The notes under the pieces are model-generated. The model ran no database searches and was not told the DNA's origin. It worked only from the letters and a program-made list of their open reading frames with translations. From Methylibium sp. Root1272 (GTDB lineage Bacteria; Pseudomonadota; Gammaproteobacteria; Burkholderiales; Burkholderiaceae_C): a stretch of DNA of 64,000 nucleotides. Each line of letters opens with the position of its first letter. Positions within the stretch are counted from its first letter, which is position 1. The position numbers and the translations under genes are program-made. Positions 1 to 9,305 of this stretch are shown one piece after another. The DNA is taken from the NCBI RefSeq assembly GCF_001425905.1, contig NZ_LMDY01000015.1:230790-294789 (forward strand), in the 5' to 3' direction.

Positions 1-77
1 CATGGCGGGCTCCCCGCCGCCGGGTCGGGTGGCTGGGTGGGCGGCGGGAATCGGGGGGATCACGAGGGGCGGGCTCC

Positions 78-83
78 TACAAT
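78..83 (+). promoter_or_regulatory. -10-like box upstream of argH
   Basis: TACAAT lies 54 bases before the preferred argH ATG. No convincing -35 hexamer is visible 17 bases upstream in this very GC-rich stretch. It is the best sigma70-like element in the leader. Confidence 0.4.
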
Positions 84-137
84 CGATTGTCCACAACCTG
101 CACGACCCGCAGCAAGCACCGCCCGGCGGGTCCGGCC

Positions 138-1541
138 ATGAGCAACGACAACCAACTCGACAAGAAATCCCAGGCCTGGTCGGCGCTGTTTTCCGAACCT
201 ATGAGCGAACTGGTGAAGCGCTACACCGCCAGCGTCGATTTCGACCAGCGCCTGTGGCGTGCCGACATCGACGGCTCGCTCGCCCACGCCGAGATGCTGG
301 CGGCGCAAGGGATTCTGACGGCCGAGGACCACGCGGCCATCGTCCGCGGCATGGCACAGGTCGCGACCGAGATCGAATCGGGTGCGTTCGAGTGGAAGCT
401 CGACCTCGAGGATGTTCACCTCAACATCGAGGCGCGCCTGACCCAGTTCGTCGGCGACGCCGGCAAGCGGCTTCACACCGGGCGCTCGCGCAACGACCAG
501 GTCGCGACCGACGTACGCCTGTGGCTGCGCGGCGAAATCGATGCGATCGGCGCCTTGCTGACGGCGCTGCAGCGTGCGCTGGTCGATGTGGCCGAGCCGA
601 ATGCCGAGGTCATCCTGCCGGGCTTCACGCACCTCCAGGTGGCCCAGCCGGTGAGTTTCGGCCACCACCTGCTGGCCTATGTGGAGATGTTCGCCCGCGA
701 TGCCGAGCGCCTGCTCGACGTACGCCGGCGCGTCAACCGGCTGCCGCTCGGCGCCGCCGCGCTCGCCGGCACCAGCTACCCGCTCGATCGCGAGCGAGTC
801 GCCCGCACGCTGGGTTTCGACGCCGTGTGCCAGAACTCGCTCGATGCGGTGAGCGACCGCGACTTCGCGATCGAGTTCACCGCCGCCGCCTCGCTGTGCA
901 TGGTGCACGTGTCGCGCCTGAGTGAAGAGCTGATCCTGTGGATGAGCCAGAGCTTCGGCTTCATCGACCTGGCCGATCGCTTCTGCACCGGTTCGTCGAT
1001 CATGCCGCAGAAGAAGAACCCCGACGTGCCTGAACTGGCACGCGGCAAGACCGGCCGCGTCGTCGGTCACCTGATGGCGCTGATCACGCTGATGAAGGGC
1101 CAGCCGCTGGCCTACAACAAGGACAACCAGGAAGACAAGGAGCCCCTGTTCGACACGGTGGACACCTTGAAGGACACGCTACGCATCTTCGCCGAACTGG
1201 TGGGCGGCATCAGCGTCAAGCCCGAGGCGATGGAACGCGCCGCGCTGAAGGGCTACGCGACCGCGACCGACCTGGCCGACTATCTGGTGAAAAAGGGCCT
1301 GCCGTTCCGCGATGCCCACGAGGTGGTCGCGCATGCGGTCAAGACCGCGATCGCCCAGGGCCGCGACCTGAGCGAGCTGCCGCTGCCGGCCCTGCAGGCC
1401 TTCCATCCGGCGATCACCGACGATGTCCACGCCGCGCTGACGCTGCGCGGCTCGCTCGATGCGCGCCAGGTGCTGGGCGGCACCGCGCCAGCACAGGTGC
1501 GGTTCCAGATCGCACGGCATCGCGCACGGCTTGGCAGCTGA
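138..1541 (+). CDS. argH: Argininosuccinate lyase
   Basis: Cytosolic enzyme that cleaves argininosuccinate to arginine and fumarate, the last step of arginine synthesis. The 467-residue product has the usual family length. The fumarase/aspartase-superfamily signature [11 protein letters not shown] is at residues 285-295 and carries the catalytic serine loop. [12 protein letters not shown] near residue 115 and the C-terminal [14 protein letters not shown] stretch are also typical. I chose the ATG at 138 because the product then begins [18 protein letters not shown], as in related ArgH proteins; the in-frame TTG at 87 adds 17 unlikely residues. A hydrolase gene follows after 43 bases. The other arginine genes are not in the window. 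Confidence 0.97.
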   Translation: MSNDNQLDKKSQAWSALFSEPMSELVKRYTASVDFDQRLWRADIDGSLAHAEMLAAQGILTAEDHAAIVRGMAQVATEIESGAFEWKLDLEDVHLNIEARLTQFVGDAGKRLHTGRSRNDQVATDVRLWLRGEIDAIGALLTALQRALVDVAEPNAEVILPGFTHLQVAQPVSFGHHLLAYVEMFARDAERLLDVRRRVNRLPLGAAALAGTSYPLDRERVARTLGFDAVCQNSLDAVSDRDFAIEFTAAASLCMVHVSRLSEELILWMSQSFGFIDLADRFCTGSSIMPQKKNPDVPELARGKTGRVVGHLMALITLMKGQPLAYNKDNQEDKEPLFDTVDTLKDTLRIFAELVGGISVKPEAMERAALKGYATATDLADYLVKKGLPFRDAHEVVAHAVKTAIAQGRDLSELPLPALQAFHPAITDDVHAALTLRGSLDARQVLGGTAPAQVRFQIARHRARLGS

Positions 1542-1584
1542 GCCGTTCCGCATCCAGGCGCCTGCGACGCGCGTATCTCTCCGA

Positions 1585-2463
1585 ATGAACTCGCGACGCT
1601 CGCTGCTGCGGACCGGCGGCCTGACCGGCCTGGCGCTGGGCCTGACGGCCTGCGCACCGACGCGCGTGCTCAACGCCCTCGCCGCCTCCGACACGCACAC
1701 ACTGAAGATCGGTCTGCCCTACGGCCCGGACCCACGGCAGCGCCTCGACATCTACACGCCGACCCGCGCGGCGACCAGCGCGGGCCACCCGGTCGCCCTG
1801 TTCTTCTACGGCGGGTCCTGGAACAACGGTGAGCGGGCCGACTACCGCTTCGTCGGCGAGGCGCTCGCCTCGCGAGGCGTGCTGACCGTCGTTGCCGACT
1901 ACCGCCTCTATCCGCAGGTCAGCTACCCCGACTTCCTGCGCGACTGTGCGCGGGCCCTGGCCTGGACGCTGCGCGAAGCCCGGAGTTTGGGCGGAGATCC
2001 GCACCAGCTCTTCGTGATGGGCCACAGCGCCGGCGCCTACAACGCCGCGATGCTGGCCCTCGACCCGCGCTGGTTGGCCGCCGAGGATCTCGCGCCGCGA
2101 CAGCTGGCCGGCTGGATCGGTCTGGCCGGGCCCTACGACTTCGTACCGATCGTCAACCCCGACGTGCGCCCGGTATTCCATCATCCCGATGTGCCGCCCG
2201 AGTCGCAGCCGATCCGCTATGCCGACCGCGCCGCCATCCGCAGCTTCCTCGGCGCCGCTGCCGAGGACTCACTGGTCGACCCGCAGCGCAACACGGTTCA
2301 ACTCGCGCGCCGCCTCGAGGCACACGGAACGAGCGTCAGCCTGCATCTCTACGAGCGGGTGAATCACCTGACGCTGGCCGGCGCCCTTGCCCGTCCGCTG
2401 CGTTTCCTGGCGCCGGTGCTCGACGACGTGGAAGCCTTCATCAAGCAGCCACCGGCGGCCTGA
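1585..2463 (+). CDS. Alpha/beta hydrolase, carboxylesterase-like, probable lipoprotein
   Basis: A 292-residue alpha/beta hydrolase of the BD-FAE/carboxylesterase type. The N-terminus MNSRRSLLRTGGLTGLALGLTAC has a twin-arginine-like start and a lipobox ending at a cysteine near residue 23, so export and lipidation are likely. The oxyanion-hole strand FFYGGSW is at residues 73-79, replacing the usual HGGG. The nucleophile elbow GHSAG is at 146-150 (Ser148). The C-terminal LYERVNHLTLAG supplies the probable catalytic histidine. The ATG at 1585 is preferred over an upstream start inside argH because it exposes the signal sequence. Substrate is unknown; kynurenine formamidase-like proteins share this fold. 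It may be co-transcribed with argH. Confidence 0.82.
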   Translation: MNSRRSLLRTGGLTGLALGLTACAPTRVLNALAASDTHTLKIGLPYGPDPRQRLDIYTPTRAATSAGHPVALFFYGGSWNNGERADYRFVGEALASRGVLTVVADYRLYPQVSYPDFLRDCARALAWTLREARSLGGDPHQLFVMGHSAGAYNAAMLALDPRWLAAEDLAPRQLAGWIGLAGPYDFVPIVNPDVRPVFHHPDVPPESQPIRYADRAAIRSFLGAAAEDSLVDPQRNTVQLARRLEAHGTSVSLHLYERVNHLTLAGALARPLRFLAPVLDDVEAFIKQPPAA

Positions 2464-2486
2464 CGAGGCCGTCAGCCGCCACGGAC

Positions 2487-3476
2487 TCAGCCGATCAGGT
2501 TCGCCAGGCTCAGCAAGGCCAGCAGCAGCATCCACAGCACCACCGAGCGCCACACCAGCCCCACCACACTGCGCAGGTGGCCGAGCTCTGGCGCGAGGCC
2601 GGGCGTCGAGCCCACCGCATCGGTGTCCTGCCGGTTGGCGCCGGTGGCGAAGTCCTTGGAGCGATCGGTCTGCAGCGGCGGCGGCGCGCTGCCGCCAAGG
2701 CGCACGCCGACCGCACCGGCCGCCGCGGCGAGGATGGTGCCATCGTTCCGCGAGCGCCACAGCCCGGCGTCGCGCCGCCAGCACTCGATCGCGGCTTCGA
2801 AATCACCGACCACCGCGAAGCCGAAGGCCGTGAGGCGTGCCGGCAAGTGGTCGATCCAGGCGAACAACTGCTGCGAGCGCTGCATCAGCCGCTCGTTGAT
2901 CGGCACCCCCACCGTGCGGCTGCGGAAGGCCCAGTAGCGGCTCGAGAACTCTGCCAGGCGGTACAGCACCGCGCCCGCCGGGCCCAGACCGAGCGTGGAC
3001 AGCAGCACGAACCAGAAGAACACGCCGAACACATGGCGATGTGCCGCGACCAGCGAATGCTCGATCACGTGCCGCAGCAGTTCGGTGCGCGGCAGGTCGC
3101 TGGCGTCGAGTTGCCGCCACTCGGCCAGCAGCCGGCGGGCTTCGATCTCGTCGCCTCGCTCCAGTGCGTCGCGGATGTCGGTGAAATAGTGGCTGAACTG
3201 GCGAAAACCGAGCGTGAGGTAGAGCACCAGCACGTCCCACACCAGCGCCAGCAGGATGCTGAAGTGCGCCAGCGCGAAGTGCACCGCAAACACCAGCAGC
3301 GCGGGCAGCACCACGGTGATGATCCAGACGACCCAGGAATGATGATCGCGCCCGGCGTCGAAGTTGCGGCCGGTCCATCGGATCCACACCACCATCACGT
3401 CGTGGATGCCATTGCTGCGTGGCAGGGGATGAAGTTGCTCGATGACGAGGGCCAGCAAGACCGCGAAGAAACTCAT
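2487..3476 (-). CDS. CobD/CbiB family membrane protein
   Basis: A 329-residue integral membrane protein of the CobD/CbiB/AmpE-like family. It begins MSFFAVLLALVIEQLHPLPR, has several hydrophobic segments in the first 200 residues (WVVWIITVVLPALLVFAV and FWFVLLSTLGLGPAGAVLYRLAE), and ends in a hydrophobic tail LLLALLSLANLIG. True CbiB builds adenosylcobinamide phosphate, but no cobalamin genes are near. In betaproteobacteria this family often sits beside the CoA-Nudix gene as here, so a cobalamin role is doubtful. The ATG at 3476 is preceded by TATCAT with a six-base gap, suggesting its own leaderless transcript. It converges with the hydrolase gene. Confidence 0.75.
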   Translation of the reverse strand: MSFFAVLLALVIEQLHPLPRSNGIHDVMVVWIRWTGRNFDAGRDHHSWVVWIITVVLPALLVFAVHFALAHFSILLALVWDVLVLYLTLGFRQFSHYFTDIRDALERGDEIEARRLLAEWRQLDASDLPRTELLRHVIEHSLVAAHRHVFGVFFWFVLLSTLGLGPAGAVLYRLAEFSSRYWAFRSRTVGVPINERLMQRSQQLFAWIDHLPARLTAFGFAVVGDFEAAIECWRRDAGLWRSRNDGTILAAAAGAVGVRLGGSAPPPLQTDRSKDFATGANRQDTDAVGSTPGLAPELGHLRSVVGLVWRSVVLWMLLLALLSLANLIG

Positions 3477-3488
3477 GGGTCGATGATA
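3477..3488 (-). promoter_or_regulatory. -10-like TATCAT six bases before ATG
   Basis: On the minus strand TATCAT (3483-3488) is followed by six bases and then the ATG ending at 3476. Transcription would start at or next to the start codon. Confidence 0.4.
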
Positions 3489-3538
3489 CCGAGGCGCCCG
3501 GCACGCAAGGCGCAGAGGACGACGAAGCGCCCCCGTCG

Positions 3539-4222
3539 TCAGGCGCTGAGAAAGCGGTAGAAGTTGCGCAGCATCGCGGCGGTCGCGCCCCAGATGAAAT
3601 AGCCCGGGGACTCGGAGGTCGGATACCACGGCATCGAGTAGAAAGTCCGCTGGCCGCCCGGCCCTTCGAACAGATGGCGCTGGTGATGCGCCGGGTTCAT
3701 CAGGAAAGCGAGAGGCACCTCGAACACCTCGGCCACCTCGAAGGGGTCGGGCCTGGCCGTGAAGCCGGGCTCGATCAGGGCAACGACCGGCGTGACGACG
3801 AAATTGGTGACCGTGGTGTAGGTCGGCAGCGTACCGATCACCTCGATGTGCCGTCGCGACAGGCCGACCTCCTCCTCGGTCTCGCGCAAGGCCGTCGCGA
3901 TCGCGTCGGCATCCTCCAGCTCGGCTCTGCCGCCGGGAAAGCTGATCTGGCCGGCATGGTCGGTCAGATGGTCGGTGCGCTGCGTCAGCAGCACCGCAGG
4001 ACCTCCGTCGCGGACGACCAGCGGTACCAGCACCGAGGCGTTGGCGGGCTCCCGATCGATGAGCCGCCCATCTCCTGGAAACTCGACCTGCCATGCCGGC
4101 GGGGCGAGAAAGCGTTGGCGCAGCGCCGCCGGCAGGAAGCGCTCGAGCGGGACGGCAGACAGGTGCGAGTCGCGCCCGACCACCGGCACGGCGCGCGGAT
4201 CGATGATGGGAATGCGTTGCAT
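3539..4222 (-). CDS. CoA pyrophosphatase, Nudix family (NudL/UPF0035-like)
   Basis: A 227-residue Nudix hydrolase predicted to cleave CoA or acyl-CoA to phosphopantetheine and 3',5'-ADP. The CoA-type signature LLTQRTDHLTDHAGQISFPGG is at about residues 78-98, with LL to FPGG matching the UPF0035 motif. The Nudix helix ALRETEEEVGL follows at 111-121. The C-terminal YFIWGATAAMLRNF is also typical of this subfamily. It lies downstream of the rpsP operon terminator on the same strand and upstream of the CobD-like gene, an arrangement common in Burkholderiales. Confidence 0.88.
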   Translation of the reverse strand: MQRIPIIDPRAVPVVGRDSHLSAVPLERFLPAALRQRFLAPPAWQVEFPGDGRLIDREPANASVLVPLVVRDGGPAVLLTQRTDHLTDHAGQISFPGGRAELEDADAIATALRETEEEVGLSRRHIEVIGTLPTYTTVTNFVVTPVVALIEPGFTARPDPFEVAEVFEVPLAFLMNPAHHQRHLFEGPGGQRTFYSMPWYPTSESPGYFIWGATAAMLRNFYRFLSA

Positions 4223-4251
4223 GGAACTGCGAGCTTAGGCGTTCGGGAATA

Positions 4252-4277
4252 GAAAAGCCGCCCGGAGGCGGCTCTTC
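4252..4277 (-). terminator. Rho-independent terminator of the rpsP-rplS operon
   Basis: On the minus strand a 7-bp stem AGCCGCC/GGCGGCT with a 4-base loop (4256-4273) is followed by TTTTCT. It sits about 100 bases past the rplS stop, so it should end the rpsP-rimM-trmD-rplS transcript before the Nudix gene. Confidence 0.8.
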
Positions 4278-4377
4278 GTAAGGCAGCTTTTGACGCGACT
4301 GGCTGCGCCGGGTCGCATCGAAAGCTCGCTTCGCGCTGAGCGCGACCGCGAGCCGGTGCTCGCGGCTGACCCAAGGG

Positions 4378-4731
4378 TCAGGCGAGCTTTTCCTTGATGC
4401 GAGCCGACTTGCCGCTGCGCTGGCGCAGGTAGTACAGCTTGGCGCGGCGCACGTCGCCGCGGCGCTTGACTTCGATCGACGCGATCAGCGGGCTGTAGAG
4501 CTGGAAGGTCCGCTCGACGCCTTCGCCGCTGGAGATCTTGCGCACGATGAACGAGCTGTTCAATCCGCGGTTGCGCTTGGCGATGACCACGCCTTCGTAG
4601 GCCTGCAGGCGCTTGCGCGTGCCTTCGACGACGTTGACGCTGACGATCACCGTGTCGCCCGGCGCAAAGGCCGGAATGGTCTTGTTCAGGCGAGCAATCT
4701 CTTCCTGCTCGAGGGTTTGGATCAGGTCCAT
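4378..4731 (-). CDS. rplS: 50S ribosomal protein L19
   Basis: Large-subunit ribosomal protein at the 30S/50S interface. The 117-residue product is standard length and shows the family blocks [32 protein letters not shown] and [18 protein letters not shown], ending in the basic [27 protein letters not shown] Shine-Dalgarno sequence precedes the ATG at 4731. It is the last gene of the rpsP operon, 87 bases after trmD, and is followed by a good terminator. Confidence 0.98.
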   Translation of the reverse strand: MDLIQTLEQEEIARLNKTIPAFAPGDTVIVSVNVVEGTRKRLQAYEGVVIAKRNRGLNSSFIVRKISSGEGVERTFQLYSPLIASIEVKRRGDVRRAKLYYLRQRSGKSARIKEKLA

Positions 4732-4818
4732 GGGTTCTCCAAGTGATCATGCCCGCGCCGCGTTCCCTGGGAAGGGATCTTTTCCGAAAGGCCGGGTAGA
4801 GGATCGAAAAGCCTTCGA

Positions 4819-5589
4819 TTATAGGCCAAGTCCTTGCAGCGACTGCAGGTAGCGCTCGTCCGCCTTCGAGAGCCTCCCCTGCGCACGCGCGGCGGCGATC
4901 AGATCGGGGCGGCGCCGCGCCGTCAGATCCAGCTGCCGCTCGCGCCGCCAGCGGGAGATCTCGGCATGGTGGCCGGACATCAGTGTCGCCGGCACCCCAT
5001 CCGCAGTACCTTCACCCAGATGCTCGGGGCGGCTGTAATGCGGGCAGTCCAGCAGACCATCGGAGAAGCTGTCCTGCTGGTGCGAGGCCTGGTCGTTCAG
5101 CACGCCGGGCTGCAGGCGCGCCACCGCATCAAGCAGCGCCAAGGCCGGCAATTCGCCTCCCGACAGCACGAAGTCCCCGAGGCTCAGTTCCTCGTCGACA
5201 TGGCGGTCGATGAACCGCTGGTCGATGCCCTCGTAGCGACCACACACCAGCACTGCGCCCGCCCCAGCCGCCAGGGACCCGACACGCCCCTGCGTGAGCG
5301 GCGTGCCGGCCGGGCTGAACAGCAGGACCGGCGTTCGAGCTCTCCCTGCCGCGGCCTGGTCCTCACGCACGGCGGCCAAGGCGCGTTCCAGCGGCTCGAC
5401 CAGCATCACCATGCCCGGCCCGCCACCGTACGGCCGGTCATCGACGCGACGGTAGGCGTTGTCGGCAAAGTCGCGCGGCTGCCAGAGCTTCAGGTCGATG
5501 CCTCCACCCTCGAAGGCGCGGCGCGTCACGCCCACGGCCTGGAACGGCGCAAACAGTTCCGGGAACAGCGTCAGGACGTCGAAGCGCAT
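4819..5589 (-). CDS. trmD: tRNA (guanine-N1)-methyltransferase
   Basis: SPOUT-class enzyme that methylates G37 of tRNAs reading CNN and some GNN codons, preventing +1 frameshifting. The 256-residue product starts [13 protein letters not shown]. It contains [11 protein letters not shown] (around residue 53), the knot loop [15 protein letters not shown] and the [11 protein letters not shown] segment, all needed for S-adenosylmethionine binding in the trefoil knot. The tail [19 protein letters not shown] is typical. It lies 22 bases downstream of rimM. Confidence 0.98.
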   Translation of the reverse strand: MRFDVLTLFPELFAPFQAVGVTRRAFEGGGIDLKLWQPRDFADNAYRRVDDRPYGGGPGMVMLVEPLERALAAVREDQAAAGRARTPVLLFSPAGTPLTQGRVGSLAAGAGAVLVCGRYEGIDQRFIDRHVDEELSLGDFVLSGGELPALALLDAVARLQPGVLNDQASHQQDSFSDGLLDCPHYSRPEHLGEGTADGVPATLMSGHHAEISRWRRERQLDLTARRRPDLIAAARAQGRLSKADERYLQSLQGLGL

Positions 5590-5611
5590 GGGGAGGAGGC
5601 CCGCGTTCGCC

Positions 5612-6208
5612 TCAGAAATCGAGACCCCAGTCGACCGTGATGCGACGCTCCGGCAGGCTGACCTCGTCGATGTAGGCCGCCACGAAGGGAATGAGCCGCT
5701 CGTGCTCGACCGTCTTGCCGTCCGCGCCGCTCTCCTCGGGCTGGATCACGCGCAGCACACTGTGCGCTCCGGTATCCAGCAGGTCGGCCACGCTGCCCAG
5801 CGCTTGCCCCTCGCGATTGACGACGGCCAGCCCGATCAGGTCGATCCAGTAGTACTCGTCGGTGTCGGCGGTGGGAAAACTGGCGCGCGACACGAACACG
5901 CGGCAGCCCCGCAAGGCTTCGGCGGCGTTGCGGTCCGCGATGTCCTGTGCGGTGGCGACGATCACGTCGCCCTGCTCCCGCGCGTTCGTGACGCGCAAGA
6001 GCGTCGGCAGCGGCACGCCCAGCGGCGAGCCGATCTGCTTCTCGGGCGGCCGCAGGAACCAGCGGCGCGACGAGAACAGCGCCTGGGGATCGCTGGAGAA
6101 AGGCAGCACCTTGATGCCGCCCTTGATTCCCCAGGCATCGACGATGCGCCCGACCTCGATGGCATCCTCGGGCCAGACGACCTCGTCGTCGAGCACGGGA
6201 GCGCTCAC
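5612..6208 (-). CDS. rimM: 16S rRNA processing protein RimM
   Basis: Assembly factor that binds S19 and helps mature the 30S head. The 198-residue product has the N-terminal RimM barrel ([21 protein letters not shown], residues about 20-40) and the C-terminal PRC-like barrel ([21 protein letters not shown]), ending in the [11 protein letters not shown] motif. It lies between rpsP and trmD with gaps of 34 and 22 bases, the conserved operon order. Confidence 0.97.
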   Translation of the reverse strand: MSAPVLDDEVVWPEDAIEVGRIVDAWGIKGGIKVLPFSSDPQALFSSRRWFLRPPEKQIGSPLGVPLPTLLRVTNAREQGDVIVATAQDIADRNAAEALRGCRVFVSRASFPTADTDEYYWIDLIGLAVVNREGQALGSVADLLDTGAHSVLRVIQPEESGADGKTVEHERLIPFVAAYIDEVSLPERRITVDWGLDF

Positions 6209-6242
6209 GGTGCGGCAGACGCTCGTCGCTGCAGCAGCGGCA

Positions 6243-6503
6243 TCAGGCCGCCGGCGCGACCTTGGCCTTGGCGTCCTTCACCAGACGCGCGACGGTCGGC
6301 GACAGCTGGGCGCCGTGGCTGACCCAGTGGTCGATGCGATCGAAGGCGACGCGCAGCGGCTCTTCGCCGCCGGCGGCGACCGGGTTGTAGAAGCCCACGC
6401 GCTCCAGGAAGCGACCGTCACGACGGTTGCGTGCCGGGGCGGCGACGATGTTGTAGAAGGGGCGCTTCTTGGAGCCGCCACGTGCGAGTCGGATCACGAC
6501 CAT
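6243..6503 (-). CDS. rpsP: 30S ribosomal protein S16
   Basis: Small-subunit ribosomal protein of 86 residues. It begins [20 protein letters not shown] and contains [16 protein letters not shown], the diagnostic S16 blocks. The ATG at 6503 gives the normal N-terminus; the longer open frame reaching 6761 is an artefact of high GC. First gene of the rpsP-rimM-trmD-rplS operon, with a leader of about 160 bases from the predicted promoter. Confidence 0.98.
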   Translation of the reverse strand: MVVIRLARGGSKKRPFYNIVAAPARNRRDGRFLERVGFYNPVAAGGEEPLRVAFDRIDHWVSHGAQLSPTVARLVKDAKAKVAPAA

Positions 6504-6672
6504 GATGTTTCCTTGTGTCTGGTTCAGGATCCACGTCACCCGGGACACGCGGGGCCGGCGAATCGGTTCATTGGCAGCTCGCGCTGCCCGTGCTCGGCGT
6601 CGTAGATACGCCCCGGACCACCGCCGTGCATTGCTGCGCTGCTGATGGGTGAGACCGCCACCGAAACCGCGC

Positions 6673-6701
6673 ATTATAAACTCGTTGTCGATGAGCGTCA
6701 C
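6673..6701 (-). promoter_or_regulatory. Sigma70-type promoter of the rpsP operon
   Basis: On the minus strand GTGACG (6696-6701), a 17-base spacer and a perfect TATAAT (6673-6678) form the best promoter in this region. The -35 part overlaps the start codon of the divergent GNAT gene at 6691. Confidence 0.75.
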
Positions 6702-7260
6702 CATCCCTGCCCCTGCGCTCCTGCTTCGGCCGAGCATCCCCACCGACCTGCCGGCCCTCACCGCCCTCTACGGCTGGCACGCGCGGCGCGGCAGCGGCAC
6801 CTTCGAACTGGAAGGTCCGAGCCTCCAAGAGATGACCCGGCGCCGCGACGACGTGCTGGCCAAGGGCCTGCCCTGGCTGGTGGCCGAGCGCCACGGCGAC
6901 CTGCTCGGCTATGCCTACGCGACGCCATTTCGCCCGCGCCTGGCCTACCGCTTCGCTCTCGAGGACTCGATCTACCTGGCCCCGCAGGCGCACCGTCAGG
7001 GCGTGGGTCGGGCCCTGCTGGCGGAGTTGATCGCCCGCTGCGAAGCCTGGGGCGCTCGACAGATGTTCGCCGTGATCGGCGACAGCGCCAATGCCGCGTC
7101 GATCGGTCTGCATCGCGCGCTCGGCTTCGCCGACGTGGGCACCATGCATGCGGCCGGCTGGAAGTTCGACCGCTGGCTCGACGTGGTCATCATGCAGCGC
7201 GCGCTCGGCGACGGCGATGCCACGCCGCCTTTCGATCGCGCCCCGGCAGGAGGCCGCTGA
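6691..7260 (+). CDS. GNAT N-acetyltransferase, phosphinothricin acetyltransferase (Pat)-like
   Basis: A 189-residue GNAT-fold acetyltransferase. [19 protein letters not shown] near residues 27-45 and [23 protein letters not shown] resemble the Pat/Bar/MddA subfamily. The acetyl-CoA loop [14 protein letters not shown] is at about residues 95-108, and [14 protein letters not shown] is the C-terminal motif. Pat relatives N-acetylate phosphinothricin, methionine sulfone or similar amino acids; the substrate here is not known. The ATG at 6691 gives the natural N-terminus [15 protein letters not shown]. Its stop overlaps the next start by ATGA, so the two are probably translationally coupled. Confidence 0.85.
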   Translation: MSVTIPAPALLLRPSIPTDLPALTALYGWHARRGSGTFELEGPSLQEMTRRRDDVLAKGLPWLVAERHGDLLGYAYATPFRPRLAYRFALEDSIYLAPQAHRQGVGRALLAELIARCEAWGARQMFAVIGDSANAASIGLHRALGFADVGTMHAAGWKFDRWLDVVIMQRALGDGDATPPFDRAPAGGR

Positions 7261-7700
7261 TGACCGCACGCTCCAAGACGCTGGCGACCTGGCTCGCCTT
7301 CATCGCCGGCAGCATGGGCTTCCACCGCTTCTACCTGCACGGACTGCGCGATGTCTGGGGCTGGCTGCACGTGCCGCCGACGCTGCTGGGCCTGTACGGC
7401 GTGGAGCGCATGCTCGAACTCGGGCAGGACGACCGTCTGGCCTGGGCGCTGATCCCGCTGCTCGGGCTGGCCCTGGCTGCCAGCATGCTCGCAGCGATCG
7501 TCTACGGCCTGACGCCCGACGACCGCTGGAACGCGCGCTACAACGGCGGTGCGAGCGGCCGGCCCAGCGGCTGGCTGGCGGTGTTCGGCGTGGTGGGCGC
7601 GCTGTTCGTCGGCGCCAGTGTGCTGATCGCCACCATCGCCTTCAGCGGGCAGCGCTACTTCGAGTCCCAGGTCGAGGCCGGCCGGCAACTCAGCCAGTGA
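7260..7700 (+). CDS. TM2-domain-like small membrane protein
   Basis: A 146-residue protein with three or more hydrophobic segments. The N-terminal block KTLATWLAFIAGSMGFHRFYLHG, with G-x-HRFYLG-like spacing, resembles the TM2 domain. A middle helix (LAWALIPLLGLALAASMLAAIVYG) and a C-terminal helix (WLAVFGVVGALFVGASVLIATIAF) follow. No enzymatic motif is visible and function is unknown. It overlaps the GNAT gene by 1 base at TGATG. Confidence 0.7.
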   Translation: MTARSKTLATWLAFIAGSMGFHRFYLHGLRDVWGWLHVPPTLLGLYGVERMLELGQDDRLAWALIPLLGLALAASMLAAIVYGLTPDDRWNARYNGGASGRPSGWLAVFGVVGALFVGASVLIATIAFSGQRYFESQVEAGRQLSQ

Positions 7701-7712
7701 GCAGTCGCTGCC

Positions 7713-9248
7713 TCAGGCACCGCCCGCGAACACCCCGGCGTGCTGCTGGCGCAGCAGGTTCTTCTGCACCTTGCCCATCGCATTGCGCGGCAGTTCGGCC
7801 ACGACGAACACCCGCTTGGGCAACTTGAACGCCGCGATGCGCGACTTGAGCTGCGAGACCAGCTGCTGCCCATCGACATCGGCCGCCGGCCGAAGCACCA
7901 CGACGGCCACCACCGCCTCGCCGAAATCCGGGTGTGGCACACCGATCACCGCCGACTCCGCAACGCCCGGCAGGTCGTTGAGGTAGCCCTCGACCTCGGC
8001 CGGATAGACGTTGTAGCCGCCGCTGATGATCAGGTCCTTGCTGCGGCCGACGATCGTCAGGTAGCCGCGCTCGTCGAGCCGCCCGACGTCGCCCGTCCTG
8101 AACCAGCCATCGGCGGTGAATTCCTCGGCCGTCTTGTCCGGCATGCGCCAGTAGCCGGCGAACACGTTCGGGCCCCGCACCTCCACGCCGCCCACCTCGC
8201 CGGCCTCGCAGGCCGTACCGGCCTCATCGACGACGCGCAGCGCCACGCCCGGCAACGGCCTGCCGACGGTGCCGCCGATGCGATCGCCATCCTCCGGCCG
8301 ACACGGATTGGAGGTCAGCATCGCGGTCTCGCTCATGCCATAGCGCTCGAGGATCGTGAGGCCGGTGCGCGACTGCCAGTCGCGAAAGGTCTCGATCAGC
8401 AAGGGCGCCGACCCGGAAATGCACAACCGCAGGCGGGCGCAGGCGGCCCGCGTCAGCGCGGGGTCCTGCAGCAACCGCACATACAGCGTCGGCACGCCCA
8501 TGAACACGGTCGCACGCGGCAGGCGCTGGATCACCGCGGCGGGGTCGAAGCGGCCTAACCACAGCATCCGGCTGCCGTTCAGCAAGGCACCGTGACAGGC
8601 GACGAACAAGCCGTGCACGTGGAAGATCGGCAGCGCATGGATCAGCACGTCGTCGGGCTGCCAGTCCCAGTAGCGCTGCAGCGTGCGCGCATTGCTCAGC
8701 AGGTTGCCGTGGCTCAGCATCGCGCCCTTGCTGCGCCCCGTCGTGCCGGAGGTGTACAGGATGGCGGCCAGCTGGTCGGCGCTCGCCAGCGCCGGTTCGT
8801 GCCGCTCGCCCTGCTGCGCGGCGCGCTCCAGCAGCGTGCCGCTGCGGTCGTCGTTCAGCGTGAACACGTGGCCCACGCCACGCCGGAACGCCAGCTTGCT
8901 GACCCAGGGGAAGTTGCGGCCCGCGCACACCACCACGCCCGGCTCGGCGTTGTCGATGAAGTACTCGAGTTCGGCCTGCTGGTAGCCGTTGTTGAGCGGC
9001 AGGTAGACGAAGCCGGCGCGCAGCGTCGCCAGGTAGAGCAGCAGCGTCTCGACCGACTTGTCCGTGTGCACGGCAACGCGGGTGCCGGGCGGCAGTTCCA
9101 GCGACACCAGCAGGTTGGCGATCATCGCGGTGGCCCGCTCGATGTCGCGCCAGGTGTAGACGAGGCCGCCCTCGGCCTCGATCGCCACGCCGTCCAGATC
9201 GGCCGGGAAACCGGCGCGCAACGCGACGAAGAGGTTGTCGTTGTTCAT
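7713..9248 (-). CDS. matB: Malonyl-CoA synthetase (malonate--CoA ligase)
   Basis: An adenylate-forming acyl-CoA synthetase of 511 residues, best matching MatB, which activates malonate or methylmalonate with ATP and CoA. The P-loop YTSGTTGRSKG is at residues 165-175 and continues as AMLSHGNLLSNARTL, a MatB-like sequence. ERYGMSETAMLTSNP and GWFRTGDVGRLDERGYLTIVGRSKD are the central adenylation motifs. The catalytic lysine is Lys493 in RNAMGKVQKN. The ATG at 9248 gives the MatB-like start MNNDNLFVALRAGFP. An enoyl-CoA hydratase homologue lies 57 bases upstream on the same strand. No malonate carrier gene of the matC type is adjacent. Confidence 0.87.
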   Translation of the reverse strand: MNNDNLFVALRAGFPADLDGVAIEAEGGLVYTWRDIERATAMIANLLVSLELPPGTRVAVHTDKSVETLLLYLATLRAGFVYLPLNNGYQQAELEYFIDNAEPGVVVCAGRNFPWVSKLAFRRGVGHVFTLNDDRSGTLLERAAQQGERHEPALASADQLAAILYTSGTTGRSKGAMLSHGNLLSNARTLQRYWDWQPDDVLIHALPIFHVHGLFVACHGALLNGSRMLWLGRFDPAAVIQRLPRATVFMGVPTLYVRLLQDPALTRAACARLRLCISGSAPLLIETFRDWQSRTGLTILERYGMSETAMLTSNPCRPEDGDRIGGTVGRPLPGVALRVVDEAGTACEAGEVGGVEVRGPNVFAGYWRMPDKTAEEFTADGWFRTGDVGRLDERGYLTIVGRSKDLIISGGYNVYPAEVEGYLNDLPGVAESAVIGVPHPDFGEAVVAVVVLRPAADVDGQQLVSQLKSRIAAFKLPKRVFVVAELPRNAMGKVQKNLLRQQHAGVFAGGA

Positions 9249-9305
9249 GTCCTTGCCTCGCTCCATTTCACTGCACGGATCCCGCGACGCGCTGTGCACC
9301 GCCCG

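Noticed and set aside
1..3. CAT at the left edge, possible ATG of a divergent minus-strand gene
   Set aside because: Only the start codon would be in the window; a divergent hemC-like neighbour of argH is common in betaproteobacteria but nothing can be verified.
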